From Euryarchaeota archaeon UBA181 (GTDB lineage: Archaea > Thermoplasmatota > Poseidoniia > Poseidoniales > Thalassarchaeaceae): a stretch of DNA of 38,481 nt. The position numbers were made by a program, and so were the translations under genes. Under the pieces are notes generated by a model. The model did not search any database and was not told the origin of the DNA. It saw nothing but the letters and a program-made list of their open reading frames with translations. Location of the stretch: assembly GCA_002496725.1 (NCBI GenBank), contig DALI01000065.1, positions 1,152 to 39,632 of the forward strand, read 5' to 3'. The stretch's first letter is position 1; every line of letters starts with the position of its first letter. Below are positions 1-7,858 of the stretch, in pieces.

Positions 1-519
1 ACAGGAGCAGTAGCATGGTATAAGAATAGGTCAGATTGGGGATGGAGGTGGTTCTCTACTGGATCTGACCTAGGTCTTCTTTTCGGACTCGGCGTGATTA
101 CATCCGGCCCCATTTGGGGTTCAGCAGAATGGGGGGTCCCATGGGATTGGGGGGATTTGAGACTCAATACCTTCGCACTACTGACTGGAGTGGCGTTTTT
201 CTTGGTCCTATCCAGAAGATCTCAACCAGATGGACAGGATACTAGGGATACTCTAGCGGCAATTGGCCTATTCGGCTTTGCACTCGTGCCAATTACGGCA
301 TTAGCCACGACTTGGTATCAAAAAAGACATCCAGGAATTGTCATTATTGATGGTGAAGGGACGGGATTAGACCCCGCAATAAGAGCTGTACTGATGTTTG
401 GATTCTTCTCATTCCTAGTACTGTTTGTCGGACTAGCCATTCTAAGTGACTCAGTAATCAAGATGGAGGAAATGCTGGAAGAGGGCAAGAGGGACTTAGA
501 TGAGGTGAATGTAAAATGA
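1..519 (+). CDS. ccmC: Cytochrome c biogenesis protein CcmC-like heme handling permease (5' truncated)
   Basis: The frame is open from base 1, so the N-terminus lies outside the window. The visible 172 residues contain the tryptophan-rich periplasmic signature of the CcmC/CcsA heme-handling family: SGPIWGSAEWGVPWDWGD followed by LRLNTF, equivalent to the WGxxWxWDxRLT block of CcmC. Hydrophobic segments follow (around TFALLTGVAFFLVL, TLAAIGLFGFALVPITAL and AVLMFGFFSFLVLFVGLAIL), and the protein ends in a charged cytoplasmic tail. In the family, CcmC binds heme at the outer membrane face and passes it to the CcmE chaperone for c-type cytochrome assembly. The stop overlaps the next ATG (ATGA), where a CcmD-like protein begins, as in ccmC-ccmD pairs. 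The family call is firm; which Ccm subtype it is cannot be judged from a fragment. Confidence 0.85.
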   Translation, partial: TGAVAWYKNRSDWGWRWFSTGSDLGLLFGLGVITSGPIWGSAEWGVPWDWGDLRLNTFALLTGVAFFLVLSRRSQPDGQDTRDTLAAIGLFGFALVPITALATTWYQKRHPGIVIIDGEGTGLDPAIRAVLMFGFFSFLVLFVGLAILSDSVIKMEEMLEEGKRDLDEVNVK

Positions 520-665
520 CCGGCACTACCGAGATGTTAGTTGCTTATGCGGTTCTCTCTTCGATTTTGGCATATTATGTTAATCACTTAAGATCTAGAA
601 TACTATATCTAAACCTCCAATTGAATAAAATTTCCACGGAATCGGACGATGAAAAACCCCTTTGA
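516..665 (+). CDS. ccmD: CcmD-like small membrane protein
   Basis: A 49-residue ORF starts at the ATG that overlaps the ccmC stop by four bases. It has one N-terminal membrane helix (roughly residues 7-24, MLVAYAVLSSILAYYV), then a basic stretch (NHLRSR) and a polar tail. This matches the CcmD pattern: one helix beginning with a YxV-type segment, then positively charged and acidic residues. CcmD is a short accessory of the heme exporter complex that promotes release of holo-CcmE. Size, topology, position and translational coupling are the whole basis, because sequence identity means little at this length. The next gene, nmd3, starts 62 bp downstream. Confidence 0.7.
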   Translation: MTGTTEMLVAYAVLSSILAYYVNHLRSRILYLNLQLNKISTESDDEKPL

Positions 666-727
666 GTAAATTTTCCGCATTGGCAAGCCTTCTAACTGTG
701 AGTATGGGCGCATTTGGCGGGAGAGGT

Positions 728-1774
728 ATGTCTGAGGGCGAATTCTGTATAGTCTGCGGCGCACCTCCGCCTCTCACTTCGGACAGAATGTGTGAGTCAT
801 GTTTGAGGAGTCGTACAAGCCTATCCGTTATGCCAGAGAGGATTCAACAAGACAGATGCTCCAAATGTGGCTTTCATGAAATTCGTGGCAGATGGTCGGA
901 GATCGATTCCAATGATTTGGCGGATTTGAGGATTAGAGGGGTTCTGGGAGTCGAAGATAGGGCCAAACAGGTTTCAGTGGAGTTCGCATTGGAAGAAATA
1001 GACGATAGAACTAGCAGACTCCACATAGATATAACAGGAAATATAGAAGGGTACGATTTCTCCGATTCTCACGAGGTCTTGTTACAGACTAGTAATGCAG
1101 TATGCCCCACATGTACCCGTAAGGCGGGATCATATTTCGAAGCCGTAATGCAGTTGAGGTCTGCAGGGAGGAGACTTTCCGATGAGGAACTAAAGTCACT
1201 GAGGGCCACTCTGGATGAAATGCTTTCCGAAATGGAGGCAGACCCTATGTTCTTCATCTCAGAGGAGGGTCCTGTGACAGGAGGATGGGATCTGAAGTTA
1301 GGCTCCAAGGCCATGGCCAGAAGATGGTCTAGAAATTTAGTTAGAAAGTTCGGAGGTACTGTTAAGGAAACCTCAACCGTTGTAGGTGCTAACGATGGAA
1401 TAGAGGTATCAAGACTCACTCTCAGCTACAGAAAGCCAGCATATGGAATTGGCGATGTGATTAGATTCAGAAAAAATCTATGGGTAGTTGAGAGCTGGCA
1501 GAAGGCGGGCCCAATTCTTAAGAAAATGTATAGATTTGAGAGATCAGGGGCTACTTGGAGAGATATGGAGGGGTCTGTAGTCATTTGTCCTGTTTCTGAT
1601 CAATACACTGTCGATATTCTCAACAGAGATAGCTCAGCAGTAGAGGTTTTGGATCCTACTGACTACAAAGTAGTCACGGTGGCCCTGCCTTATGATGACG
1701 ACCCCGAATCGAAGTCCATCCACATTGGTTTCATACACGGTGCATGGGTAGCGTTACCATCAGGCAGGAGGTGA
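728..1774 (+). CDS. nmd3: Archaeal NMD3 family protein (large ribosomal subunit-associated)
   Basis: Near the N-terminus are four zinc-ligand pairs: CIVC (about residues 7-10), CESC (22-25), CSKC (44-47) and CPTC (about 126-129). The zinc region is followed by the mixed alpha/beta body seen in archaeal NMD3, giving 348 residues in total. In eukaryotes NMD3 is the export adaptor of the 60S subunit. The archaeal homologue has no nucleus to export from and is thought to act in late large-subunit maturation or subunit association control. The start at ATG 728 is preferred because the zinc motif then begins at residue 7, as in the family. A TTG at 662 would add 22 unrelated hydrophobic residues and overlap the ccmD stop. 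Only 7 bp separate it from the next gene, so co-transcription is likely. Confidence 0.88.
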   Translation: MSEGEFCIVCGAPPPLTSDRMCESCLRSRTSLSVMPERIQQDRCSKCGFHEIRGRWSEIDSNDLADLRIRGVLGVEDRAKQVSVEFALEEIDDRTSRLHIDITGNIEGYDFSDSHEVLLQTSNAVCPTCTRKAGSYFEAVMQLRSAGRRLSDEELKSLRATLDEMLSEMEADPMFFISEEGPVTGGWDLKLGSKAMARRWSRNLVRKFGGTVKETSTVVGANDGIEVSRLTLSYRKPAYGIGDVIRFRKNLWVVESWQKAGPILKKMYRFERSGATWRDMEGSVVICPVSDQYTVDILNRDSSAVEVLDPTDYKVVTVALPYDDDPESKSIHIGFIHGAWVALPSGRR

Positions 1775-1781
1775 GGATAAG

Positions 1782-2822
1782 GTGGACAAGTCAATTCAAT
1801 CTCTAGCCGAGTCATTAGATTTGGATGGAATGTGTGATCTTACAAGGAGATTCATCGATGATTTGGAAACAGCTCTTTCACTGGATACAGGATTAGAGTC
1901 TGACTCAGACTGGACAGGCGTATTGTTCCTCGGAATGGGTGGTTCTGGTTCAGCAGGTAGGTTCATGAAGACGATATCTGATGAAGAAGGGGGTTTGCAA
2001 TTCGCAGTTTGGAGCGACTATGGGCTGCCCTCATGGTGGGGTCCAGATTGGCTCATAATAGCAACTTCTTACTCAGGTAATACCGAGGAAACCATAGATG
2101 GAGTAATGCAAGCTTTGGACTCTGGAGGGACAGTAATAGGAATATCATCCGGGGGAAAGATGTCCGAGATTCTGGAGGGTAATGATGATTCAATATGTCT
2201 GCCTCTGCCTGCAGGTCAAATGCCTAGATCAGCCTTTGGACACATCCTCGGAACGCAACTATCTGTCTGCTGGTCTATAGGTGTTCTAGCACGTCCCTCG
2301 GAGGCGAATTTGCAATCTATGATTGGCAGAATTAGAGAAGCTTCTACAAAATTTGACATAACGGGAGGAGACGGAATGTCAGAGGCGCTCGCAAGAAATA
2401 TCCTCGACATGGACATAGGGATAGTGTCGCCACGAGTCCTCAATGCGGCAGCTTACAGATTCACTTGTCAGATAAATGAAAATTCTGAAGCCTTTGCCAA
2501 ACATTCCGAGGTCCCCGAAATGAATCATAATGAGATAGTAGCATGGTTTTCTGAGTCTCCCAGAATTAGGGCTCTAGTGATACTGACTTGTGATGGGGTA
2601 CATGAAAGGACTAATTCAAGGATGCAATGGATGGAAGAGAATTTGAATATCAATAATGTTTGGAAAATACATTGTCAAGGGAATTCTCTCCTAGAGAGAT
2701 TGATCTATGCTGCCCACTTATCAGATTGGGTTTCTATTTCTCTAGCCCTTCTGAGAGGCGTCAACCCTACTTCTATGGACCCAATCCCCCGTTTGAAGGA
2801 ACACCTTTCCGGAATTCAGTAA
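1782..2822 (+). CDS. Bifunctional phosphoglucose/phosphomannose isomerase
   Basis: This 346-residue SIS-domain protein interconverts fructose-6-phosphate with glucose-6-phosphate and mannose-6-phosphate in the cytoplasm. Visible family motifs are GMGGSGSAG in the first SIS domain, the sugar-phosphate loop SYSGNTEET, SSGGKM, and MNHNEIVAW, which matches the PE(L/M)NHNEI active-site block of the archaeal/Crenarchaeota-type PGI/PMI enzymes. The length fits the family (about 300-350). It starts at GTG 1782, seven bases after the nmd3 stop, with purine-rich GGAGGTGAGG just upstream. Its last seven bases overlap the end of the convergent peptidase gene. This family is unrelated to the cupin-type PGI also found in euryarchaea. 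Confidence 0.9.
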   Translation: MDKSIQSLAESLDLDGMCDLTRRFIDDLETALSLDTGLESDSDWTGVLFLGMGGSGSAGRFMKTISDEEGGLQFAVWSDYGLPSWWGPDWLIIATSYSGNTEETIDGVMQALDSGGTVIGISSGGKMSEILEGNDDSICLPLPAGQMPRSAFGHILGTQLSVCWSIGVLARPSEANLQSMIGRIREASTKFDITGGDGMSEALARNILDMDIGIVSPRVLNAAAYRFTCQINENSEAFAKHSEVPEMNHNEIVAWFSESPRIRALVILTCDGVHERTNSRMQWMEENLNINNVWKIHCQGNSLLERLIYAAHLSDWVSISLALLRGVNPTSMDPIPRLKEHLSGIQ

Positions 2823-3397
2823 ATAGGTCCTAGGACTAATCTGGGGTCAGGGTAAATTTCTAATGACTCCTCACGCTTCTCAGGAGAGACGACTCCCGGC
2901 ATATCATGGGTCTCTGGTTCTGAGATAGACAGTTGGAAGTGCAGATGGGGTTCCCAACCCCCATTCTCATGTTTGTCCCCCATCCAGCAAATAACCTCGC
3001 CCCTTGAAATCTTTTGACCCACACTCTTCCCATCTAACGAACTTGAGCTAAGGTGGCCATAGAGGGCCCAAACAGGTATTTTCCCAATGAAATGCTTGGT
3101 GATAACCACATGCCCGTAGTCACCGTCGGCCGGATTATACCCAAAATGAGAAATCTCACCGTCATCGAATGCCATACAGGCCGTTCCCACCGGCGCCCCT
3201 ATGTCTATCCCGATATGTAGGAACCTACCATCCGAGAAAAGATCAGTGGAGTACATGCCTGGTCGTAGTTCATCATATCTCCCTATGTCATATTCGAAAT
3301 CCGAGGGAGAATCATCGCCTGTCGTGAAGTCCCTAACCTCGTACTCATCAGGAAGGTGAACAACCGGATGGTATCTCCCAGTCTGCCATCTAATCAT
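2816..3397 (-). CDS. M23 family (LytM/lysostaphin-like) metallopeptidase-fold protein
   Basis: The 193-residue protein has the full zinc-site set of M23 peptidases: H61 and D65 in HIGID (HxxxD), H115 in YGHLS, and H151-x-H153 in HLHFQL. The usual beta-scaffold phrases are present too (GAPVGT, DGDYGHVV, GQKISRGEVICWMG). Bacterial relatives cut peptidoglycan cross-bridges. Archaea of this kind lack peptidoglycan, so the substrate is unknown. No signal peptide or membrane helix is visible at the chosen ATG, so the protein may stay in the cytoplasm. It lies 25 bp downstream of rmuC on the same strand, probably in one transcript, and converges with the isomerase gene with a 7-bp overlap. Fold assignment is firm; activity is inferred from intact ligands. 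Confidence 0.85.
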   Translation of the reverse strand: MIRWQTGRYHPVVHLPDEYEVRDFTTGDDSPSDFEYDIGRYDELRPGMYSTDLFSDGRFLHIGIDIGAPVGTACMAFDDGEISHFGYNPADGDYGHVVITKHFIGKIPVWALYGHLSSSSLDGKSVGQKISRGEVICWMGDKHENGGWEPHLHFQLSISEPETHDMPGVVSPEKREESLEIYPDPRLVLGPIY

Positions 3398-3422
3398 ATC
3401 CCGCCGAACGAGGCCATGGTCA

Positions 3423-4640
3423 TCAGTCCTCCTCTATCTTCTCCGGCCTTACCTCTATCTCCTTAGGTTCTGGGAGGCCTGCTTGAAGAGTCTCAGAAAC
3501 TCGTAATTCATCAAGTCTCCTTCCTTGGGGGAGGACGCGCCTCTCATATGAGCTCATAGCTTCATTATATGATCTCCCAGCCTTATCTAAATGGCCTCCG
3601 ACCTTCATGAAATGATCAATCAAAGTATTGATCCTCTTATACATCTCTCTTGACACATCGTAAATTTCCCTAGCCCCCTCTGCTAGCGCATGCTGTTGCC
3701 AATATAGCGCAACAGTTCTCAGTAGCCCTAACATCGTTACTGGGGTGGCAATCAGAACTGATTTACTCATTGCATAATCAAGAAGTTCTGGGTCAGTGGT
3801 GAATGCAGCGGCGGCCATCGCCTCACTAGGAATGAACATTATTACGTGGTCAAAATCACCTTCTATTGAACCCTGGTAATCTTTAGCTCCCAGCTCCTTG
3901 ATACGATTCTTCATTGCCTTTGAGTGTTCAATCAGTAAAGTATCCTGTTCAGGCCCCGAATCAAGCTCTACAGCCCTTAGAAAATGAGCTCCAGTTGCCT
4001 TAGAATCAATTGGTATGACTCCTTCTTGGGGCAGACGAACAATGTAATCTGGCCTCCCGCCACCTTGAATCGTTTCCTGCTCAAAGAAGTCTACCTGTTC
4101 AGACATTCCAGCCATTTCAAACAGTCTTCGTAATTTTACCTCACCCCAATTTCCCCTGGCCTGCCCAGATGTTGTTAGGGCGGTTGATAGTGCAGTGGTC
4201 CTATCTCCTAGGGAATCAGCCTTATCGCCTAAGTCCTTGATTTGGCGTTTTATGGCCTGATAAGCTCCAGCACGCTCTTTCTCAATCTCTTGATTAGCTA
4301 TGGACATTTTCTCCATCTCCACACGGAGGGGCTTGATTAGATTCTCAACTTCTATTTTCCTTGTCTCAAGGGCATTCTCAGCGTCTTTCCTATCTGAAGA
4401 AAACCTCTGTTCGGCAAGTTTGAGAAACTCAGCAGTATTTCTCTCGCCTACCTTTATGACCATATTTTCTATCTCCGACCTCAATAGTTTTTCATTAGTT
4501 TCGAAGGCCCCTTCATTGGCCCTAATCCTTTCTTCATAACGAATTATTTCATTACCCATATTTCGCGTGGCAATAAGCCAACCTAGTCCTCCTCCGAACA
4601 CAAGTCCTACTGCCACATAGGCTAATCCAAGAGCTTCCAT
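3423..4640 (-). CDS. rmuC: RmuC-family DNA recombination protein
   Basis: A 405-residue protein with an N-terminal membrane helix (residues about 6-25, GLAYVAVGLVFGGGLGWLIA), a long charged coiled coil (about 30-150), and the RmuC core from about 155. The core shows ARGNWGEVKLRRLFE, GRPDYIVRLP and VIPIDSKA. The D...DSK arrangement is consistent with the restriction-endonuclease-like fold proposed for RmuC. In bacteria RmuC limits inversion at short inverted repeats; its archaeal role has not been established to my knowledge. A TATA-like element read on the minus strand (TTAAAGTA, around 4662-4670) is centred about 26 bp before the ATG, which suggests leaderless translation. The family is mainly bacterial, so ancient transfer is plausible. 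Confidence 0.9.
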   Translation of the reverse strand: MEALGLAYVAVGLVFGGGLGWLIATRNMGNEIIRYEERIRANEGAFETNEKLLRSEIENMVIKVGERNTAEFLKLAEQRFSSDRKDAENALETRKIEVENLIKPLRVEMEKMSIANQEIEKERAGAYQAIKRQIKDLGDKADSLGDRTTALSTALTTSGQARGNWGEVKLRRLFEMAGMSEQVDFFEQETIQGGGRPDYIVRLPQEGVIPIDSKATGAHFLRAVELDSGPEQDTLLIEHSKAMKNRIKELGAKDYQGSIEGDFDHVIMFIPSEAMAAAAFTTDPELLDYAMSKSVLIATPVTMLGLLRTVALYWQQHALAEGAREIYDVSREMYKRINTLIDHFMKVGGHLDKAGRSYNEAMSSYERRVLPQGRRLDELRVSETLQAGLPEPKEIEVRPEKIEED

Positions 4641-4659
4641 GAGATACCTATCTACGCGG

Positions 4660-4672
4660 GAGTACTTTAACT
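4660..4672 (-). promoter_or_regulatory. TATA-like element for rmuC in a divergent intergenic region
   Basis: The 84-bp divergent gap between rmuC and asd contains one A/T-rich core, GTACTTTAAC. Read on the minus strand it is GTTAAAGTAC, centred about 26 bp upstream of the rmuC ATG. That is the expected TATA-to-start distance for a leaderless archaeal gene. Read on the plus strand it would place a start site near 4692, about 33 bases before the asd ATG. This call rests on position and composition only. Confidence 0.35.
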
Positions 4673-4724
4673 CTTCATCTTGAAGCGAACACGTGTTGAT
4701 AGACTACCACCTCATCCAATATCT

Positions 4725-5864
4725 ATGAGTACACTGGGAAGGGTGCAATGTGCAGTTCTGGGGGCCCGAGGTTTAGTAGCACAGAGACTGTTGCACCGTC
4801 TTGCCAATCATCATTGGCTAGTGCCCACATGTGTGATTGGTTCTCCCGAATCCGAGGGAATGTGTGTTAATGACATACCTTGGAGCTTCAATCAACCTAG
4901 GGAAAAGCTTCCGGATATCATTGTCAAAGGAATCGGCGAAAGGGGCGAACTGGCTTCATATCTTGTATCGGAGGGTGTCAGAATAGTATTCTCCGCTGTT
5001 CCTGACTCTGTGTCATCATTAATCGAGGAGGAACTAGCAACGGCAGGACTGGTCGTCATCAGCCACTCTACAATTCACAGGCATTCTGACGTGGTCCCAT
5101 TAATCGTTCCCGAGGTAAATGCAGATCATCTATCTTTACTGGATCTTCAATATGAATTCGGAAGTGGGTTACTCGTATCATGCTCCAACTGTGTAGTGAT
5201 TCCTCTTGCCATATCAATTGCCCCGATCCTTCGAAATTTCCCAGTCACGGACATACAGATATCTACTGAACAGTCCCTTTCAGGAGGGGGAAGAGAGATG
5301 CTAGAGAGATCAAGAAAAGGGAAGTATCCTGATTCAGAGATTATTGGCGAGGCTTTGAGTGTCGAAACAGAACTAAAGAGAATTCTAGGGGATTTCAAGG
5401 GAGTTGGGATCAGAATTCTCGACCTTGAGGTAAATACTGAATGCAGAAGGGTACCCAGAGAGTTCGGGCACTCTGCTAGGGTCACTCTCGAATTCGGCAA
5501 AAAAGTGAGTATCTCTGAGATAGTTAATACTTGGAAAGATTTCCATTCTCCTGTACAACTTCTAGACCTTCCTTCTAGCGCTATCGCCCCTGTACTACTG
5601 GTTCCAGATATCGATGTCGCCTTTTCCGCAATTTCAGAAGCAGAGTTGACACATCAAGAAATAGGCCTCAAATCCCAAATGGAAGTCTTCCTAGGGGATG
5701 TAGAAGTTTCTGGAAATTCACTGAGCTTCACTGTTATTTCTGACAATACAGTCAGAGGTGCGGCTGGTAATAGTGTTCTTCTATCTGAGCTGATGTTAGC
5801 ACAAGGGATAATCCATGACTCATCATACAGCCGCCAATCATGGGGAGATATCCGGCAAGCATAA
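4725..5864 (+). CDS. asd: Aspartate-semialdehyde dehydrogenase (archaeal/fungal type)
   Basis: The enzyme reduces aspartyl-4-phosphate to aspartate semialdehyde with NADPH, the branch-point step to lysine, threonine and methionine. With ATG 4725 the protein has 379 residues. It begins with a Rossmann dinucleotide loop (VLGARGLVAQRLL, where the family has GATGxVGQ). It carries the catalytic cysteine C156 in SCSNCVV, the EQSLSGGG substrate/cofactor loop (MQAVSGAG in relatives), and FGHSARV around the catalytic histidine. A TTG at 4680 would add 15 residues with no family counterpart, so the ATG is preferred. The downstream methylase has a possible ATG inside this gene, but its better start lies 28 bp after the stop. 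Confidence 0.88.
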   Translation: MSTLGRVQCAVLGARGLVAQRLLHRLANHHWLVPTCVIGSPESEGMCVNDIPWSFNQPREKLPDIIVKGIGERGELASYLVSEGVRIVFSAVPDSVSSLIEEELATAGLVVISHSTIHRHSDVVPLIVPEVNADHLSLLDLQYEFGSGLLVSCSNCVVIPLAISIAPILRNFPVTDIQISTEQSLSGGGREMLERSRKGKYPDSEIIGEALSVETELKRILGDFKGVGIRILDLEVNTECRRVPREFGHSARVTLEFGKKVSISEIVNTWKDFHSPVQLLDLPSSAIAPVLLVPDIDVAFSAISEAELTHQEIGLKSQMEVFLGDVEVSGNSLSFTVISDNTVRGAAGNSVLLSELMLAQGIIHDSSYSRQSWGDIRQA

Positions 5865-5892
5865 CTCAATCACTGGGGCCCCATGCAGACAC

Positions 5893-6507
5893 ATGCGCCT
5901 ACGCAACCTGGGGATGGCCCTCTCTAAGCTCGAAGGCAAGGAGAAACTGGAAGCTTCACTGGAGCAGTACTCTACGCCAGGCGATTTAGCCTCAAGATGG
6001 CTATTCGATATCATGGCATTTGGAGACCTTACCAGTGGGTGCAGAGTACTCGATCTAGGGTCGGGAAATGGAATTCTGGGAATAGGTGCTGTTATGTTAG
6101 GTGCTGGGTATGTTACATTGGTTGAAGCCGATGAAACTTTTTGCGAGATAGCTGAAACTAATGCTGAAAAAACCCTTCAAGATGAAAATTACGATATCAT
6201 AAACCAAGTCATAGGTGTTGATGCACTCGACCTAGGGGATATCGACCTGATCATAACCAATCCCCCTTGGGGGCGACTTTCAGAGGGTGCCGATACCTGT
6301 TTTCTCGATTTGATATCATCTTTGGGAGTCACGACACATGTCATGCACAGCGCAAAGGCCAAACACATTCAAAAGATATTTGAAAATTTGAATTGGACAG
6401 TTGAAAAGTATGGAGAAGCGGACTTTCCCCTGCCAGCGTCATATGGTCATCACAAGATGCACAGAGGATCTACTAGGGCTGGATTTTGGAGATTATCGCC
6501 CCCCTAG
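5893..6507 (+). CDS. METTL5-like rRNA N6-adenosine methyltransferase
   Basis: This Rossmann-fold SAM-dependent methylase of 204 residues has the SAM loop DLGSGNG (residues 54-60) and the catalytic NPPW (123-126) typical of N6-adenine methylation. Flanking phrases match human METTL5: LEQYST at the N-terminus (LEQYPT in METTL5), IGAVMLGAG, and DFPLPASYGHHKMHR near the C-terminus (YDLPASYKFHKKK). METTL5 modifies an adenosine in 18S rRNA helix 44; the archaeal homologue presumably modifies 16S or 23S rRNA. ATG 5893 gives an N-terminus (MRLRNLGMALSKLEG) that aligns with METTL5. The longer ATG at 5815 would overlap asd with unrelated residues. The eukaryotic partner TRMT112 is not seen nearby. Confidence 0.88.
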   Translation: MRLRNLGMALSKLEGKEKLEASLEQYSTPGDLASRWLFDIMAFGDLTSGCRVLDLGSGNGILGIGAVMLGAGYVTLVEADETFCEIAETNAEKTLQDENYDIINQVIGVDALDLGDIDLIITNPPWGRLSEGADTCFLDLISSLGVTTHVMHSAKAKHIQKIFENLNWTVEKYGEADFPLPASYGHHKMHRGSTRAGFWRLSPP

Positions 6508-6549
6508 GTCTCCGTACCGTTGATAGGTGGTCGGCTGGTCGCCCGGCCA

Positions 6550-7833
6550 ATGTCTGCGGTAGTTGGTGATCAGGTCGCCCCCGGTTCCGTCGTAGTTATC
6601 CCGCAAGGATCTTCTGTAGGGGATGGCGTTCTAGAAATCAATGGCAAGGGCGTTGCCACACTAACAGGGACCCTGGTTGAGATGAATGGTAGCATTTCAA
6701 TTGAGTCTTCTAGGCTCCCAATTAACTCTCCCGCAGTGGATGATATTGTAATAGGGCAAGTCACAAGACTCAATGAGAATGTGGCGGAGATTAGGATTCT
6801 ACAAGTTGAAAGTAAGGAAGGAGGTCACAGAGATCTCCCAGCACTCAAGCTCTTTGCCGATATACATGTCTCTGAAGTGGTAGATCGCTTCATACCCTCT
6901 CCAGGGGATGCTATGAGGATGAGGGATATTGTTAGGGCTAGGATAACTAAGGATGACCCAATTCTTAAGGCTACTACGAAAGGACACATTTCACTAGGTG
7001 TTCTTTCGGCATTATGCACCCAGTGCGGAGAAAACCTAATCGTCTCAGAAACCAAGCCAGATTTCAATGTAGAGTGCCCTAGGTGCGACTACACCGCTTA
7101 CAGAGTTCTTTCAGATGGCTTCGGACACGGGCATGAAACTGGCTTCGGGCTCAACAAGCTTAACCGGGCTGGTGAGCGATGGACTCCAGAAGCAGAGGCA
7201 AAGCTCGGTCACGACGGTGCTAGGCCCTATCTTTCCCCATTAGCTGATTTCCGCAGGGGGTCCAGTCATGAGATTCCCCCTAGGGTCGCATCGATGAGAG
7301 CATCATCTCGAGGAGGGGGAAGAGGCCAGGGAGGGCAGGGTCGCCCAAGGAGAGAGATGCACAAAACAGTCTGCACACTCTGCGGGGTTGATACGAAGGT
7401 ACCTTTCAAGCCAACTCCCGGGAAGCCCATTCGATGCAGAGATTGTATGGATAAAGTCAAGCAAGGAAAAGCTACCAAAGAAGAGCTCTCCAAGGAGAGA
7501 GGAGCTATTTCTGCAATGAGGAAAGAGCTCGAGAAGAAGATGGGAGTCAAACTTTTCATTGGAAGGCTACCTTATGAGATATCCGAAGATGAACTGTCCA
7601 AGTCTTTCTCAGTACATGGCAAAATCGAGTCATTAAACATAGCCATGGATAGGGATTCCGGCAAATCAAAGGGTTTCGCATTCATCACATTTCCTTCTAG
7701 GGACGAAGGCTTAGCTGCTATCAAGGCCATGAACGGTTCTGAAATCAAAGGCAGAAAGATAGTAGTCGAGGAATCCACCCCTAGTGGCTCTGGTAGAGAT
7801 AGGGGAAGGGGAAGGAAACAGTCGAAGCGGTGA
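6550..7833 (+). CDS. csl4: Exosome subunit Csl4 with extra CxxC zinc module and C-terminal RRM
   Basis: About 427 residues, far longer than ordinary archaeal Csl4 (about 180-200). Residues about 1-150 form the Csl4 N-terminal and S1-like beta domains (GDQVAPGSVV, DIVIGQVTRLNENVAEIRI). C156-x2-C with CPRC around 178-181 is the Csl4 zinc ribbon. A glycine/arginine-rich linker follows, then a second zinc module with CTLC at about 275 and CRDC at about 296. The C-terminus (about 333-410) is a canonical RRM with RNP2 KLFIGRLPY and RNP1 KGFAFITF, ending in an RG-rich tail. Csl4 caps the archaeal RNA exosome and recruits DnaG or substrate; the RRM should add RNA affinity. ATG 6550 is chosen over the TTG at 6520. 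All domains sit in one frame with no sign of frameshift. Confidence 0.88.
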   Translation: MSAVVGDQVAPGSVVVIPQGSSVGDGVLEINGKGVATLTGTLVEMNGSISIESSRLPINSPAVDDIVIGQVTRLNENVAEIRILQVESKEGGHRDLPALKLFADIHVSEVVDRFIPSPGDAMRMRDIVRARITKDDPILKATTKGHISLGVLSALCTQCGENLIVSETKPDFNVECPRCDYTAYRVLSDGFGHGHETGFGLNKLNRAGERWTPEAEAKLGHDGARPYLSPLADFRRGSSHEIPPRVASMRASSRGGGRGQGGQGRPRREMHKTVCTLCGVDTKVPFKPTPGKPIRCRDCMDKVKQGKATKEELSKERGAISAMRKELEKKMGVKLFIGRLPYEISEDELSKSFSVHGKIESLNIAMDRDSGKSKGFAFITFPSRDEGLAAIKAMNGSEIKGRKIVVEESTPSGSGRDRGRGRKQSKR

Positions 7834-7858
7834 AGTCTAGTTACTCTGCCGTTAGTAC

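Noticed and set aside
4680..4724. TTG start for the aspartate-semialdehyde dehydrogenase
   Set aside because: It adds 15 residues before the Rossmann start with no family support; ATG 4725 fits.
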